Shown here one piece after another: positions 36,984 through 44,127 of a stretch of 64,000 nt of DNA (position 1 is the first letter of the stretch; every line of letters begins with the position of its first letter). The notes beneath the pieces were generated by a model. That model had not been told where the DNA came from, did not search any database, and worked only from the letters and a program-made list of their open reading frames with translations. Both the position numbers and the translations under genes were made by a program. Source of the DNA: Thermoanaerobacterium sp. RBIITD (lineage in GTDB: Bacteria; Bacillota; Thermoanaerobacteria; Thermoanaerobacterales; Thermoanaerobacteraceae); contig NZ_LT906662.1 in the NCBI RefSeq assembly GCF_900205865.1, forward strand, positions 62,001 through 126,000, in the 5' to 3' direction.

Positions 36984-37012
36984 AATATATCACCTTTTTC
37001 CCATTCTGTCAA
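36984..37012 (-). promoter_or_regulatory. Sigma-A promoter for trxA
   Basis: On the minus strand: -35 TTGACA (37007-37012), a 17-base spacer, -10 TATATT (36984-36989). Confidence 0.8.
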
Positions 37013-37054
37013 TAGCTACTTTGAAGTTATATTTTATTTAAAAATATAAACAAC

Positions 37055-37085
37055 ATAAAAAAGCTATAGACAAAGCCTATAGCTT
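37055..37085 (-). terminator. Terminator after the nagB relic
   Basis: Stem AAGCTATAG / CTATAGCTT (37061-37069 / 37077-37085) followed on the minus strand by TTTTTT. Confidence 0.85.
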
Positions 37086-37102
37086 AAACTGTTAAAAATT
37101 TT

Positions 37103-37615
37103 TTACACCACTAACTTATTTATATCAATCATAAATGCAGCATCTTTATCTATTATAACAGTTACGTCAGGATGCAACGATAATACCGTTGAAGGAACAT
37201 CTGTTGTCAAATATCCCTTTAAAGTTTCTTTAATTGCCATAGCTTTATTTTTCCCCGAAGCTAGAAGTATAATCTTTTTTGCCTTCATTATAGTCCCAAG
37301 TCCCATTGTAATAGCTTTTCTCGGCACTTCATCAGCACTTTTGAAAAATCTTTTGTTTGAATTAATAGTTTCCTCAGCAAGTTTTACAATATGTGTCTTT
37401 GTATTTATATAATCATCTGGCTCATTAAATCCTATATGTCCATTTACACCAAGCCCCAAGATTTGAAGATCTATCTCACCAAATTTCTCTATCTCCTCAT
37501 CATACAATTTGCATTCCTTATCAAAGTCATCTAATACACCTTCGGGGATATGAATGTTCTCTTTTTTAATGTTTATATGGTTGAATAAATTCTCGTACAT
37601 GAAATAATGATAACG
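37103..37615 (-). pseudogene. nagB: Glucosamine-6-phosphate deaminase, C-terminal two thirds only
   Basis: About 170 codons match NagB from [13 protein letters not shown] onward, including the catalytic loop [13 protein letters not shown] and the conserved end. NagB is normally about 240 residues; the first 70 or so, including the MDEY aspartate that starts ring opening, are absent. Immediately upstream, in another frame, is the head of a ROK repressor, so a deletion fused the two genes. A start at the internal ATG (37600) would make a protein without the first Rossmann strands, probably inactive. Confidence 0.85.
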
Positions 37616-37748
37616 TGGATTTGCTCATATTAAGTACTTTTGATATTTTTATACGTGAAATCGGCTGCATTTTCTTAATTACGCCCAATACATTAGCAGT
37701 ATTAATATTTTTGATAAGATAGTTTGTACCTTTTTTATACTGTGACAA
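37613..37748 (-). pseudogene. ROK-family (NagC/XylR-like) repressor, DNA-binding head only
   Basis: From a TTG start with GGTGGTGAT upstream, the frame reads a typical ROK winged helix: NYLIKNINTANVLGVIKKM, then [18 protein letters not shown], and breaks in the recognition-helix region where nagB sequence begins in a different frame. The sugar-binding ROK domain is lost. The fused frame would run on to 37566. Confidence 0.82.
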
Positions 37749-37761
37749 ATCATCACCACCA

Positions 37762-37784
37762 TTTAGTTCACTGCCCGAACTAAA
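37762..37784. promoter_or_regulatory. ROK operator dyad 1
   Basis: TTTAGTTC-7-GAACTAAA, a perfect 8-bp inverted repeat between the promoter and the ROK start. The pattern resembles NagC/XylR-type sites. Confidence 0.7.
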
Positions 37785-37796
37785 TGCTTTAAAAAA

Positions 37797-37817
37797 TTAG
37801 TTCGGGCATCGAACTTA
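37797..37817. promoter_or_regulatory. ROK operator dyad 2
   Basis: TTAGTTC-7-GAACTTA, the same half-site as dyad 1 with one mismatch, 12 bases away. Two tandem sites downstream of the -10 element fit a roadblock repressor. Confidence 0.68.
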
Positions 37818-37829
37818 TCTTGCAATATT

Positions 37830-37859
37830 ATTATACCATAAATTATGAAGTTTTGTAAA
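37830..37859 (-). promoter_or_regulatory. Sigma-A promoter of the rok-nagB scar
   Basis: On the minus strand: -35 TTTACA (37854-37859), an 18-base spacer, -10 TATAAT (37830-37835). It looks intact although the genes it drove are broken. Confidence 0.7.
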
Positions 37860-37907
37860 TAATATAATTGAGATTTATTATATACTAAGAAAGGATTATT
37901 AATTTAC

Positions 37908-39266
37908 ATGATTAAGCGAAAAAAATATATTTTGATAACCCTAGTCCTCTTTGTCTTATTATTTTTGACTTTTGAAATGAAATATTATTACTATGGCAGT
38001 AAGACGCCATTAAAAAAAGAAGTACCTAAAAAAAATTTATATGATAGGGTGCTTGTCATAGCTCCACACCCGGATGATGAATCACTAGGTGCCGCAGGTA
38101 TAATTCAAAATGCAATTAAAAACGGTGGGAAAGTCAAAGTTGTAGTTATAACAAACGGCGATGGTTTTACACGTGCCGTTATGAAGAATTACAATATTTC
38201 ATTTCCAAAACCGCATGATTATATAAAGATGGGATATGAAAGGCAGAAGGAAACATTAAATGCGCTTTCATTTCTCGGGGTGAAAAAAAATGATATAATT
38301 TTTCTTGGATACCCTGATAAGGGACTTTCTTATTTGTGGGGTGATTATTGGAATACTCCTTATAAGAGTTTTGGTCCGAAAGTTACACATAGCCCATATG
38401 ATAATTCATTTGACAAAAATGTTGAATATGAAGGTAAAAAAGTAGTAAAAGATTTAACTAAAATTATCAATGATTATGATCCTACACTTGTGGTTTACCC
38501 ACACCCGAATGAGGTCCATCCAGACCACTGGGGAACTAATAGTTTTACAAAATATACATTATTTACATTGAAAAAAAATGATATACCACAATATTTATAT
38601 ATAATACATAGAAGCGATTGGCCTTTGCCATTTGGGAAACATACTTATTTAAATTTAAATCCACCTCCTAATCTATTAAATACAGGAACCAATTGGCATC
38701 TCTATCCACTAACAAATCATCAAATTGATAAAAAAGGAACCGCACTTTTGATGTACAAAACGCAAGTAAAAGTAATGAAAGACTTTTTATCGGCATTTTG
38801 CAGAAAAACAGAACTTTTTGGCGATTATAAGGATGGAATAATAAAAAATTACACTGGTGGAAATTTAGATAATTATAAAGCAATCATTGATCCTTTTAGG
38901 GATAATTTAAGAGATTATGAAAATAGCGCAGCAGATATTACTTATGTATATGCATACACTGAAAATAATAAACTAAATATTTATATTAAATGTAGGGAAA
39001 AAGCTAATAGTGATTACGAATATTTATTTTATGGAATATTTTTTAAAGACAATAAAGAAATTGGTAGAATAAAAGCAAGAGTTATATCGGGAAAAATGAA
39101 AAACATGAATTTTGGTTATGCATCGATCAAAAATGGAATAGTACATATAACTATCCCTTTTGATAAATACAAGGGCTTTGATTACATTTATATAGCAGTA
39201 GATTCACTTGCTAACAAAAGGCTTATAGATAAATCAGCATGGCATATGTTAAAAAGGGCTAAGTAG
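37908..39266 (+). CDS. PIG-L family deacetylase, membrane anchored
   Basis: A 452-residue protein. Residues 7-22 form a signal-anchor helix. The LmbE/PIG-L domain carries the zinc motif APHPDDESLG (53-61) and the distal HPNEVHPDHWGT histidines; family members remove N-acetyl groups from sugars such as GlcNAc conjugates. A C-terminal region of about 120 residues (ENNKLNIYIKCRE and onward) looks like an added beta-sandwich. The outside location suggests action on cell-wall or extracellular glycans. The site AAAGGA is somewhat far (12 bases) from the ATG. Confidence 0.88.
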   Translation: MIKRKKYILITLVLFVLLFLTFEMKYYYYGSKTPLKKEVPKKNLYDRVLVIAPHPDDESLGAAGIIQNAIKNGGKVKVVVITNGDGFTRAVMKNYNISFPKPHDYIKMGYERQKETLNALSFLGVKKNDIIFLGYPDKGLSYLWGDYWNTPYKSFGPKVTHSPYDNSFDKNVEYEGKKVVKDLTKIINDYDPTLVVYPHPNEVHPDHWGTNSFTKYTLFTLKKNDIPQYLYIIHRSDWPLPFGKHTYLNLNPPPNLLNTGTNWHLYPLTNHQIDKKGTALLMYKTQVKVMKDFLSAFCRKTELFGDYKDGIIKNYTGGNLDNYKAIIDPFRDNLRDYENSAADITYVYAYTENNKLNIYIKCREKANSDYEYLFYGIFFKDNKEIGRIKARVISGKMKNMNFGYASIKNGIVHITIPFDKYKGFDYIYIAVDSLANKRLIDKSAWHMLKRAK

Positions 39267-39272
39267 CCCTTT
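39253..39272. terminator. Hairpin between convergent genes
   Basis: AAAGGGCT / AGCCCTTT (39253-39260 / 39265-39272) spans both stop codons. No strong T run follows on the plus strand, so activity is uncertain. Confidence 0.5.
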
Positions 39273-39825
39273 ACATTCCCATGAATTTATAACCTGTAAC
39301 AAGATTAATGCTATTTGTTATTATTTTTTGCGACATTTCGTTTATATCTTTTGTAATAGGCTTTAACAACTTCGACACATTATCACCGTTTATGACTGCT
39401 CCGTGTTCAACCATCATGCCATTCATAATTTTCGCATTTTCAACAATGGAATTTATTCCTATATAACAGCCATCATCAATATTTGAATTAAAAACTATAC
39501 TTTTTATTCCAAGTGTTGAAAAATTGCCTATAGAACAATTACCTTTTATTATAGCTCCATTAAAAACAACAACATTTTTACCGATTTCTATATTAGAATT
39601 TCCTATGGTATTTATATTGACTCCATCTTGTATACTTACTCCATCGCTAATTACTATACATCCAGTTCTGTAGTTTTCATCAACTTCATCAGCTCTTATA
39701 ACAACATTTGGACCTATATAAACATTGTCTTTTATCACTATGTTCCCTATCAATATAGCAGAAGTATCAATATATGCTGTATGGGATATCACGGGAGCAT
39801 TCCCATATATATCTTCCCTAACCAA
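39271..39825 (-). CDS. Left-handed beta-helix protein, gamma-CA-like without zinc histidines
   Basis: A 184-residue hexapeptide-repeat protein with the same opening pattern as gamma-carbonic anhydrases (ILIGNIVIKDNVYIGPNVVIRADE). At the positions where the paralogue at 7647-8159 has its three metal histidines, this one has Asn (GVNINTIGN) and FNGAIIK, so the metal site is gone. It may be a scaffold or an acyltransferase-like relative. GGAGG precedes the ATG. Confidence 0.82.
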   Translation of the reverse strand: MVREDIYGNAPVISHTAYIDTSAILIGNIVIKDNVYIGPNVVIRADEVDENYRTGCIVISDGVSIQDGVNINTIGNSNIEIGKNVVVFNGAIIKGNCSIGNFSTLGIKSIVFNSNIDDGCYIGINSIVENAKIMNGMMVEHGAVINGDNVSKLLKPITKDINEMSQKIITNSINLVTGYKFMGM

Positions 39826-39915
39826 TGTATTACCTCCTTATTATAGTTGCTTTTTATACCTACTCATATTACCTATTTATATTATATTCAGTTTAATCAA
39901 ATTTATCAATATATA

Positions 39916-39944
39916 TTGACACATTTTTCAAATTACTTTATAAT
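39916..39944 (+). promoter_or_regulatory. Consensus sigma-A promoter upstream of the Mn riboswitch
   Basis: -35 TTGACA (39916-39921), a 17-base spacer, -10 TATAAT (39939-39944): a perfect match to consensus in both boxes and spacing. Confidence 0.85.
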
Positions 39945-39996
39945 ATATTAAGTATTTTTTATTTTTTAAAGGGATATTGATTTATCAACTTTTTAT

Positions 39997-40085
39997 ATAA
40001 AGGGGAGTAGTTCACATATATACTATGTGGTAAAGTCAACATGCTGGTTTTTACCTGGCTTTATCTTAAAGAATGAGACCTTTAT
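39997..40085 (+). ncRNA. Manganese riboswitch (yybP-ykoY), aptamer
   Basis: The leader has the hallmarks of the yybP-ykoY family: a P1 stem formed by ATAAAGG (39997-40003) and CCTTTAT (40079-40085), AAGTCAACATGCTGG in the first conserved internal loop, ACCTGGCTTTAT, and GAATGAGACC before P1 closes. The family binds Mn2+ and turns on Mn exporters. Here it precedes a TMEM165/UPF0016 gene, a frequent partner. Confidence 0.93.
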
Positions 40086-40132
40086 GTAATATGTTTTGCA
40101 TATTATGTAATAGGTTTTATTTTTTTGGCACA
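40079..40132 (+). terminator. Riboswitch-controlled terminator
   Basis: Bases from CCTTTATG (40079) pair with the stretch ending about 40114 around a TTTTG loop, followed by TTTTATTTTTTT. The left arm is the 3' side of riboswitch P1, so ligand binding should prevent the terminator, giving Mn-induced expression. Confidence 0.8.
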
Positions 40133-40156
40133 CTAAAATATGAGGAGGCAGAATTG

Positions 40157-40720
40157 ATGAGTGCATTGTTCACATCATTTATTTTAGTTTTTGCATCTGA
40201 AATGGGTGATAAATCACAGTTGATGGCGATGGCATTTGCTACATTCATAAAAGCCAGAACTGTTTTAATAAGTATTTTAATTGCTGCTCTTTTAAATATG
40301 GGAATTGCAGTTTTATTCGGATCATTTATTACAGAGTACATACCAATAAAATATGTGAAATTGTTAGCTGCCATATCTTTTTTGATTTTTGGCTTAATTA
40401 CGTTGAAGAACGGTCACATGGAACATGAAAAAATCAGAAAATCTAAATATGGCCCAGCTTTTACAATTATAAGTACATATTTTATATCCGAATTCGGAGA
40501 TAAAACACAGTTGTCTACATTAGCACTTACTGCTACATATAAAAATCCTGCACTAGTTTTGATTGGTGCTACAGCAGGGATTTTTGTAGCAGATGTCATA
40601 GGAATTGTTGTTGGTGTATATCTTGGTAAAAAATTACCTACAAAAGTATTGCACTTTATCTCAGCATTTATATTTATAATATTCGGTTTTATAACATTGT
40701 ATGAAGCAAAAACTCTATAA
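40157..40720 (+). CDS. TMEM165/GDT1 (UPF0016) family Mn2+/cation exporter
   Basis: A 187-residue membrane protein with six predicted helices in two repeats, each bearing the family motif: SEMGDKSQ in the first and SEFGDKTQ in the second. Members move Mn2+ or Ca2+ in exchange for H+. The Mn riboswitch immediately upstream strongly supports Mn2+ efflux. The ATG at 40157 follows GAGGAGG. It ends at a strong hairpin. Confidence 0.93.
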   Translation: MSALFTSFILVFASEMGDKSQLMAMAFATFIKARTVLISILIAALLNMGIAVLFGSFITEYIPIKYVKLLAAISFLIFGLITLKNGHMEHEKIRKSKYGPAFTIISTYFISEFGDKTQLSTLALTATYKNPALVLIGATAGIFVADVIGIVVGVYLGKKLPTKVLHFISAFIFIIFGFITLYEAKTL

Positions 40721-40721
40721 A

Positions 40722-40756
40722 GCAAAATGGATACCTTTCGGTATCCATTTTGCTCC
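40722..40756 (+). terminator. Terminator after the Mn exporter
   Basis: A perfect 14-bp stem (40722-40735 / 40740-40753) with a 4-base loop, followed by TCCTCTTT. Confidence 0.75.
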
Positions 40757-40798
40757 TCTTTACCTCTCATATTTGCATCATTTATTTTACATACTATC

Positions 40799-41617
40799 TT
40801 ATCTTGCATAAGAAAATACCATATTGTCTATTCTTGCGGCAACAGGCAATGACCATAACCATTGATTTGTAGCACTATCATCAAAATAATAAAGCGCTCC
40901 ATTTGTAGGATCATTGCCACTCAAGGCTTCCCTTGCGGCATTAATTGAATCTGTCGTAGCTGGTTTATTGATCCAACCATTTTCAACAGGCGTAAATTGA
41001 TAATAGCCATTGTTGTCAACCTGATATATTACATCTTTTATAGAATTCGGAAACTTATTACTCTTTACTCTATTAACTATTACAGCACCAACGGCTACTT
41101 TTGCTTTATACGATTCACCACCTGCTTCTGCATTTATAAGCCTTGCAAGAAGGTCCAATTCTTCATTTGTATATGATATTACACCTCTACTTATTGAACC
41201 TCTGTTTACTTCTTGATAATTCTTTGTAGCTGAAGCAGTTGAGCCTGTCCCATTCCCAGGTATTACAAAAACTTGTCCTGGATATATCATATCACCTGTT
41301 AAACCATTGACAGATTTCAATGCATCAACAGCTGTACCAAATTTTACGGCAATTAAGTATAGACTATCACCTTTTTGAACTGTGTATGTGTTGTCATTTC
41401 CTGGTACTACTAATACCTGACCTGGATAAATGACTGTATCATTAAGATTGTTTAATTTTATGATCTGATTATATGTTGTACCATAATTCAGACCGATTTT
41501 ATACAGGCTGTCACCCGGCTTTACAGTATATGTTGCTGCAAAAGCAGACTGTGACAACATTAAGGTAACTGCGACTGATGCAATGAGAGGTTTTACCTTA
41601 ATACATTTTTTAAACAT
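40799..41617 (-). CDS. LysM-SleB cell wall hydrolase
   Basis: A secreted 272-residue enzyme. Signal peptide to about residue 27 (SAFA-A), two LysM peptidoglycan-binding repeats (YTVKPGDSLYKIG and YTVQKGDSLYLIA), a linker, and a C-terminal SleB/CwlJ hydrolase domain (LDLLARLINAEAGGESYKAKVAVGAVIVNRV) with its catalytic Glu in NAEA. Spore cortex or vegetative wall turnover are both possible; the c-di-AMP riboswitch in the leader argues for turgor-linked wall remodelling. AAGGGGG precedes the ATG. Confidence 0.92.
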   Translation of the reverse strand: MFKKCIKVKPLIASVAVTLMLSQSAFAATYTVKPGDSLYKIGLNYGTTYNQIIKLNNLNDTVIYPGQVLVVPGNDNTYTVQKGDSLYLIAVKFGTAVDALKSVNGLTGDMIYPGQVFVIPGNGTGSTASATKNYQEVNRGSISRGVISYTNEELDLLARLINAEAGGESYKAKVAVGAVIVNRVKSNKFPNSIKDVIYQVDNNGYYQFTPVENGWINKPATTDSINAAREALSGNDPTNGALYYFDDSATNQWLWSLPVAARIDNMVFSYAR

Positions 41618-41630
41618 TAGTTTTCCCCCT

Positions 41631-41735
41631 TTGCCTCCGAGGTTAGTTGACGGGTTCGGACAAAGGGCCGCCCTACCACATAATGGATTCACCCCAATAT
41701 AAATCCCCCGTACCCCTTTTTGGGGATTCGGCATA
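41631..41735 (-). ncRNA. Cyclic di-AMP riboswitch (ydaO-yuaA)
   Basis: Read on the minus strand, the leader shows the conserved blocks of the ydaO class in order: GCCGAATCC, TTGGGGTGAATCC, GGTAGGGCGG, CCTTTGTCCGAACCCGTCA and ACTAACCTCGGAGGC. The class binds c-di-AMP and usually switches off wall hydrolases and K+ transporters. The aptamer segment CCCTTTG can pair with CAAAGGG at the ribosome site just downstream, suggesting control of translation initiation. Confidence 0.93.
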
Positions 41736-41745
41736 TTTTACTTTA

Positions 41746-41774
41746 ATTATAATGGGAATAGGCTAATGTGTCTA
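41746..41774 (-). promoter_or_regulatory. Promoter of the c-di-AMP riboswitch transcript
   Basis: On the minus strand: -35 TAGACA (41769-41774), a 17-base spacer, -10 TATAAT (41746-41751), just before the riboswitch begins. Confidence 0.75.
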
Positions 41775-41809
41775 TATTAAATTGGTGGGAATACAGGTAT
41801 TTAGTGGCA

Positions 41810-41947
41810 TTAACTGTATCCGCAGAAAGGACAATAAATACACCCACTTTCATGTACTAACTTTGCACCACAATCAGGACAAATATATACTTTTAGCGAT
41901 TCTTTAACTTCCACCTTTTTTTCGGTTATAACCTCTTGTTTTAACAT
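41810..41947 (-). CDS. Free-standing zinc-ribbon microprotein (NrdJ-tail-like)
   Basis: A 45-codon gene with GGAGG six bases before its ATG and its own promoter. The acidic/basic N-terminal half (MLKQEVITEKKVEVKESLK) leads into a zinc ribbon, CPDCGAKLVHESGCIYCPFCG, with Cys 23, 26, 39 and 42 as ligands and an extra Cys36. The ribbon closely resembles the C-terminal tail of class II (B12-dependent) ribonucleotide reductases. Whether it works in trans with such an enzyme is unknown. Too short for standard gene calls. Confidence 0.82.
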   Translation of the reverse strand: MLKQEVITEKKVEVKESLKVYICPDCGAKLVHESGCIYCPFCGYS

Positions 41948-41983
41948 TTTTATCCTCCAATATATAGTTTCTATTGTATTTTT

Positions 41984-42012
41984 ATTATACTATATATTGT
42001 GGTTATTGTCAC
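41984..42012 (-). promoter_or_regulatory. Sigma-A promoter for the zinc-ribbon gene
   Basis: On the minus strand: -35 GTGACA (42007-42012), a 17-base spacer, -10 TATAAT (41984-41989). Confidence 0.7.
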
Positions 42013-42060
42013 TAAAAAGTTACAGAGTTCACTACAATAAATACAGTAAATCCCGAATTC

Positions 42061-43434
42061 TTATCTATTTGGGATTGTTATCGTAAACTCTGAGCCTTTA
42101 TTTATTTCGCTTTCCACGTCGATTTTCCCACCATGCAAATCAACTATTAGTTTTGCTATAGAAAGTCCAAGCCCAGTACCGCCTGTTTCTTTGTTTCTGG
42201 CCTTATCAACTCTATAAAATCTATCAAATATATATGGTAAATCTTCCTTTGGTATCCCCATACCATCATCTTTTACACTTATTTTAATATTTTTGTCTAA
42301 ATTAAATGTAGAAATTTTTATATTGCCATTATCTTCAGTATATTTGCAAGCATTGTCAATAATTATTCTTAAAAGTTCCTTTATAAGGCTCCTATCAGCT
42401 TTTAATAGAAAATCTTCATTTTCTTCGATATCAAAGTTCTTCTTATTATAAATCATTTTTACTTCTAAGATAACTTCTTTTATTAATTCATTCATATAAA
42501 ATGTTTCTTTATTTAATTTTATAGTTTTATTATCACCTTTTGCTAGCATTAAAAGTCTTTCAATCAATCTTTCCATGTCCTGTTGCTCTTTTTTTAATGC
42601 CTCAATTGATTCTTCTAACACATCCTTATTGTCTTTACCCCATCTATCTATAAGCTCTATATATCCTTTAAAAACTGATAAGGGTGTTCTTAATTCATGG
42701 GACACATTTGAAATAAATGCATTTTGTCTTTTGAAATAGTCTTCTAATCTATCAAGCATATCATTAAATGTAAATGCAAGTTTTGAAAGTTCATCATCTT
42801 TACCATTTATCTTTAATCTTTTGTTAAGTTTCTTTGCATCAATTTCGCGGACTTCCTTAACCATGTAATCAACAGGTTTTAAAGCTCTGCCCGTCACAAA
42901 ATACCCAACCAAAAAAGATATTAAAACTCCAATAATATCTGAAATTGCCATCAATAAAAATAAAAGTTTCAAAAAGATATATTGACTTCTCATATTTTCA
43001 ACTACTTGTATATATAAAATATTTTTATTTACTGCATATTTTCTGTTTATATATGTGATATGCGTATCATCCTTTTCAACCTTTGTTGGTGTATTAAAAT
43101 TTGTATTATACGGTATACTAGTCTTTTGTTTCAATGATGACTCATAAATTACATTGCCATTGTTATCGACAATTTTTATATACATGTTTTCTCCAATAGC
43201 AGATGTAAAAATTAGGTTTTTATTAATATTGTCAATGTCGCCATTTACTTCAATAAGATTCTTTATTAATGCGTCGGATTGGTTTTCTACATCATTGAAT
43301 GCCTGATATATTAAATAGTATTTGAGTCCATATAAAACAGATGCATTTAATATTATCAAAATTATTGAAAATATTATTGAATACAGCAATGCTATTCTTA
43401 GTTTTATCGATAATCGAAAATATTTAATCTTCAT
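42061..43434 (-). CDS. Sensor histidine kinase (HAMP-HisKA-HATPase)
   Basis: A 457-residue membrane kinase with two helices (about 13-35 and 160-185) around an external domain, a HAMP linker, the H-box ISNVSHELRTPLSVFKGYIE and ATPase motifs IIDNACKYTED, KDDGMGIP and GTGLGLSIAK. It resembles ArlS/CssS-type kinases. It overlaps the response regulator gene by 11 bases and ends the aro-regulator transcript. Confidence 0.94.
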   Translation of the reverse strand: MKIKYFRLSIKLRIALLYSIIFSIILIILNASVLYGLKYYLIYQAFNDVENQSDALIKNLIEVNGDIDNINKNLIFTSAIGENMYIKIVDNNGNVIYESSLKQKTSIPYNTNFNTPTKVEKDDTHITYINRKYAVNKNILYIQVVENMRSQYIFLKLLFLLMAISDIIGVLISFLVGYFVTGRALKPVDYMVKEVREIDAKKLNKRLKINGKDDELSKLAFTFNDMLDRLEDYFKRQNAFISNVSHELRTPLSVFKGYIELIDRWGKDNKDVLEESIEALKKEQQDMERLIERLLMLAKGDNKTIKLNKETFYMNELIKEVILEVKMIYNKKNFDIEENEDFLLKADRSLIKELLRIIIDNACKYTEDNGNIKISTFNLDKNIKISVKDDGMGIPKEDLPYIFDRFYRVDKARNKETGGTGLGLSIAKLIVDLHGGKIDVESEINKGSEFTITIPNR

Positions 43435-44110
43435 TATTACCTTCCCTTAGTGAATAACCAACACCTCTTATAGTTTGTATTAATTTTTTGTCAAAAGGGT
43501 CATCGATTTTGCTTCGTAAATATCTAATATACACATCAACAATATTTGTTTCTCCAAAATAGTTATAATCCCAGACGTTTTCTAAGATCTTCTCACGTGA
43601 CAATACAATCCCAGCATTAATAATAAGATATTTAAGTAAATCAAATTCCTTTTTTGTAAGTTCAACCTCTTTTCCATCTCTCGTAACTTTATATGTAGAT
43701 AAATCCATTGTAATTCCAGCATAACTTAATTTTTTAGTATTTACTTTATTATGTTTTCTTAAAGCATTTCTAACCCTTGCCATTAATTCCTCAATTGAAA
43801 ATGGTTTTGTAAGATAATCATCTGCTCCTATATCAAGCCCTGTAACTTTATCCTTAACTTCATCTTTTGCTGTAAGGATTATTACTGGAACATCAGATTT
43901 CTTTCTAATTTCACTTAATATTTCAAATCCATTTAAACCCGGTAACATAATATCCAATATGATCAAATCAAATTTCTCTTCAAAAGCCCTTTTAAGCCCA
44001 ATATCGCCATTATATTCAATTACGACTTTATATCCTTCATGTTCAAATTCTAATTGTAAAAAACGTGCTATCCGCTTTTCATCCTCAATAACTAGTATTT
44101 TTTCTTTCAT
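43424..44110 (-). CDS. OmpR/PhoB-family response regulator
   Basis: A 228-residue regulator with receiver motifs VIEDE, LIILDIMLPG and YLTKPFSIEE, and a winged-helix output domain ending TIRGVGYSLRE. ATG at 44110 follows GGTGAT. It begins only 17 bases after aroA, so the two-component pair may be co-transcribed with the aromatic genes, though a separate promoter inside aroA cannot be excluded. Confidence 0.95.
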   Translation of the reverse strand: MKEKILVIEDEKRIARFLQLEFEHEGYKVVIEYNGDIGLKRAFEEKFDLIILDIMLPGLNGFEILSEIRKKSDVPVIILTAKDEVKDKVTGLDIGADDYLTKPFSIEELMARVRNALRKHNKVNTKKLSYAGITMDLSTYKVTRDGKEVELTKKEFDLLKYLIINAGIVLSREKILENVWDYNYFGETNIVDVYIRYLRSKIDDPFDKKLIQTIRGVGYSLREGNNED

Positions 44111-44127
44111 CAATATCACCAATGTTA

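Noticed and set aside
37566-37748. A short intact repressor-like gene
   Set aside because: The last part of the frame reads nagB DNA in the wrong frame, so it is the broken head of a ROK repressor, not a complete small protein.
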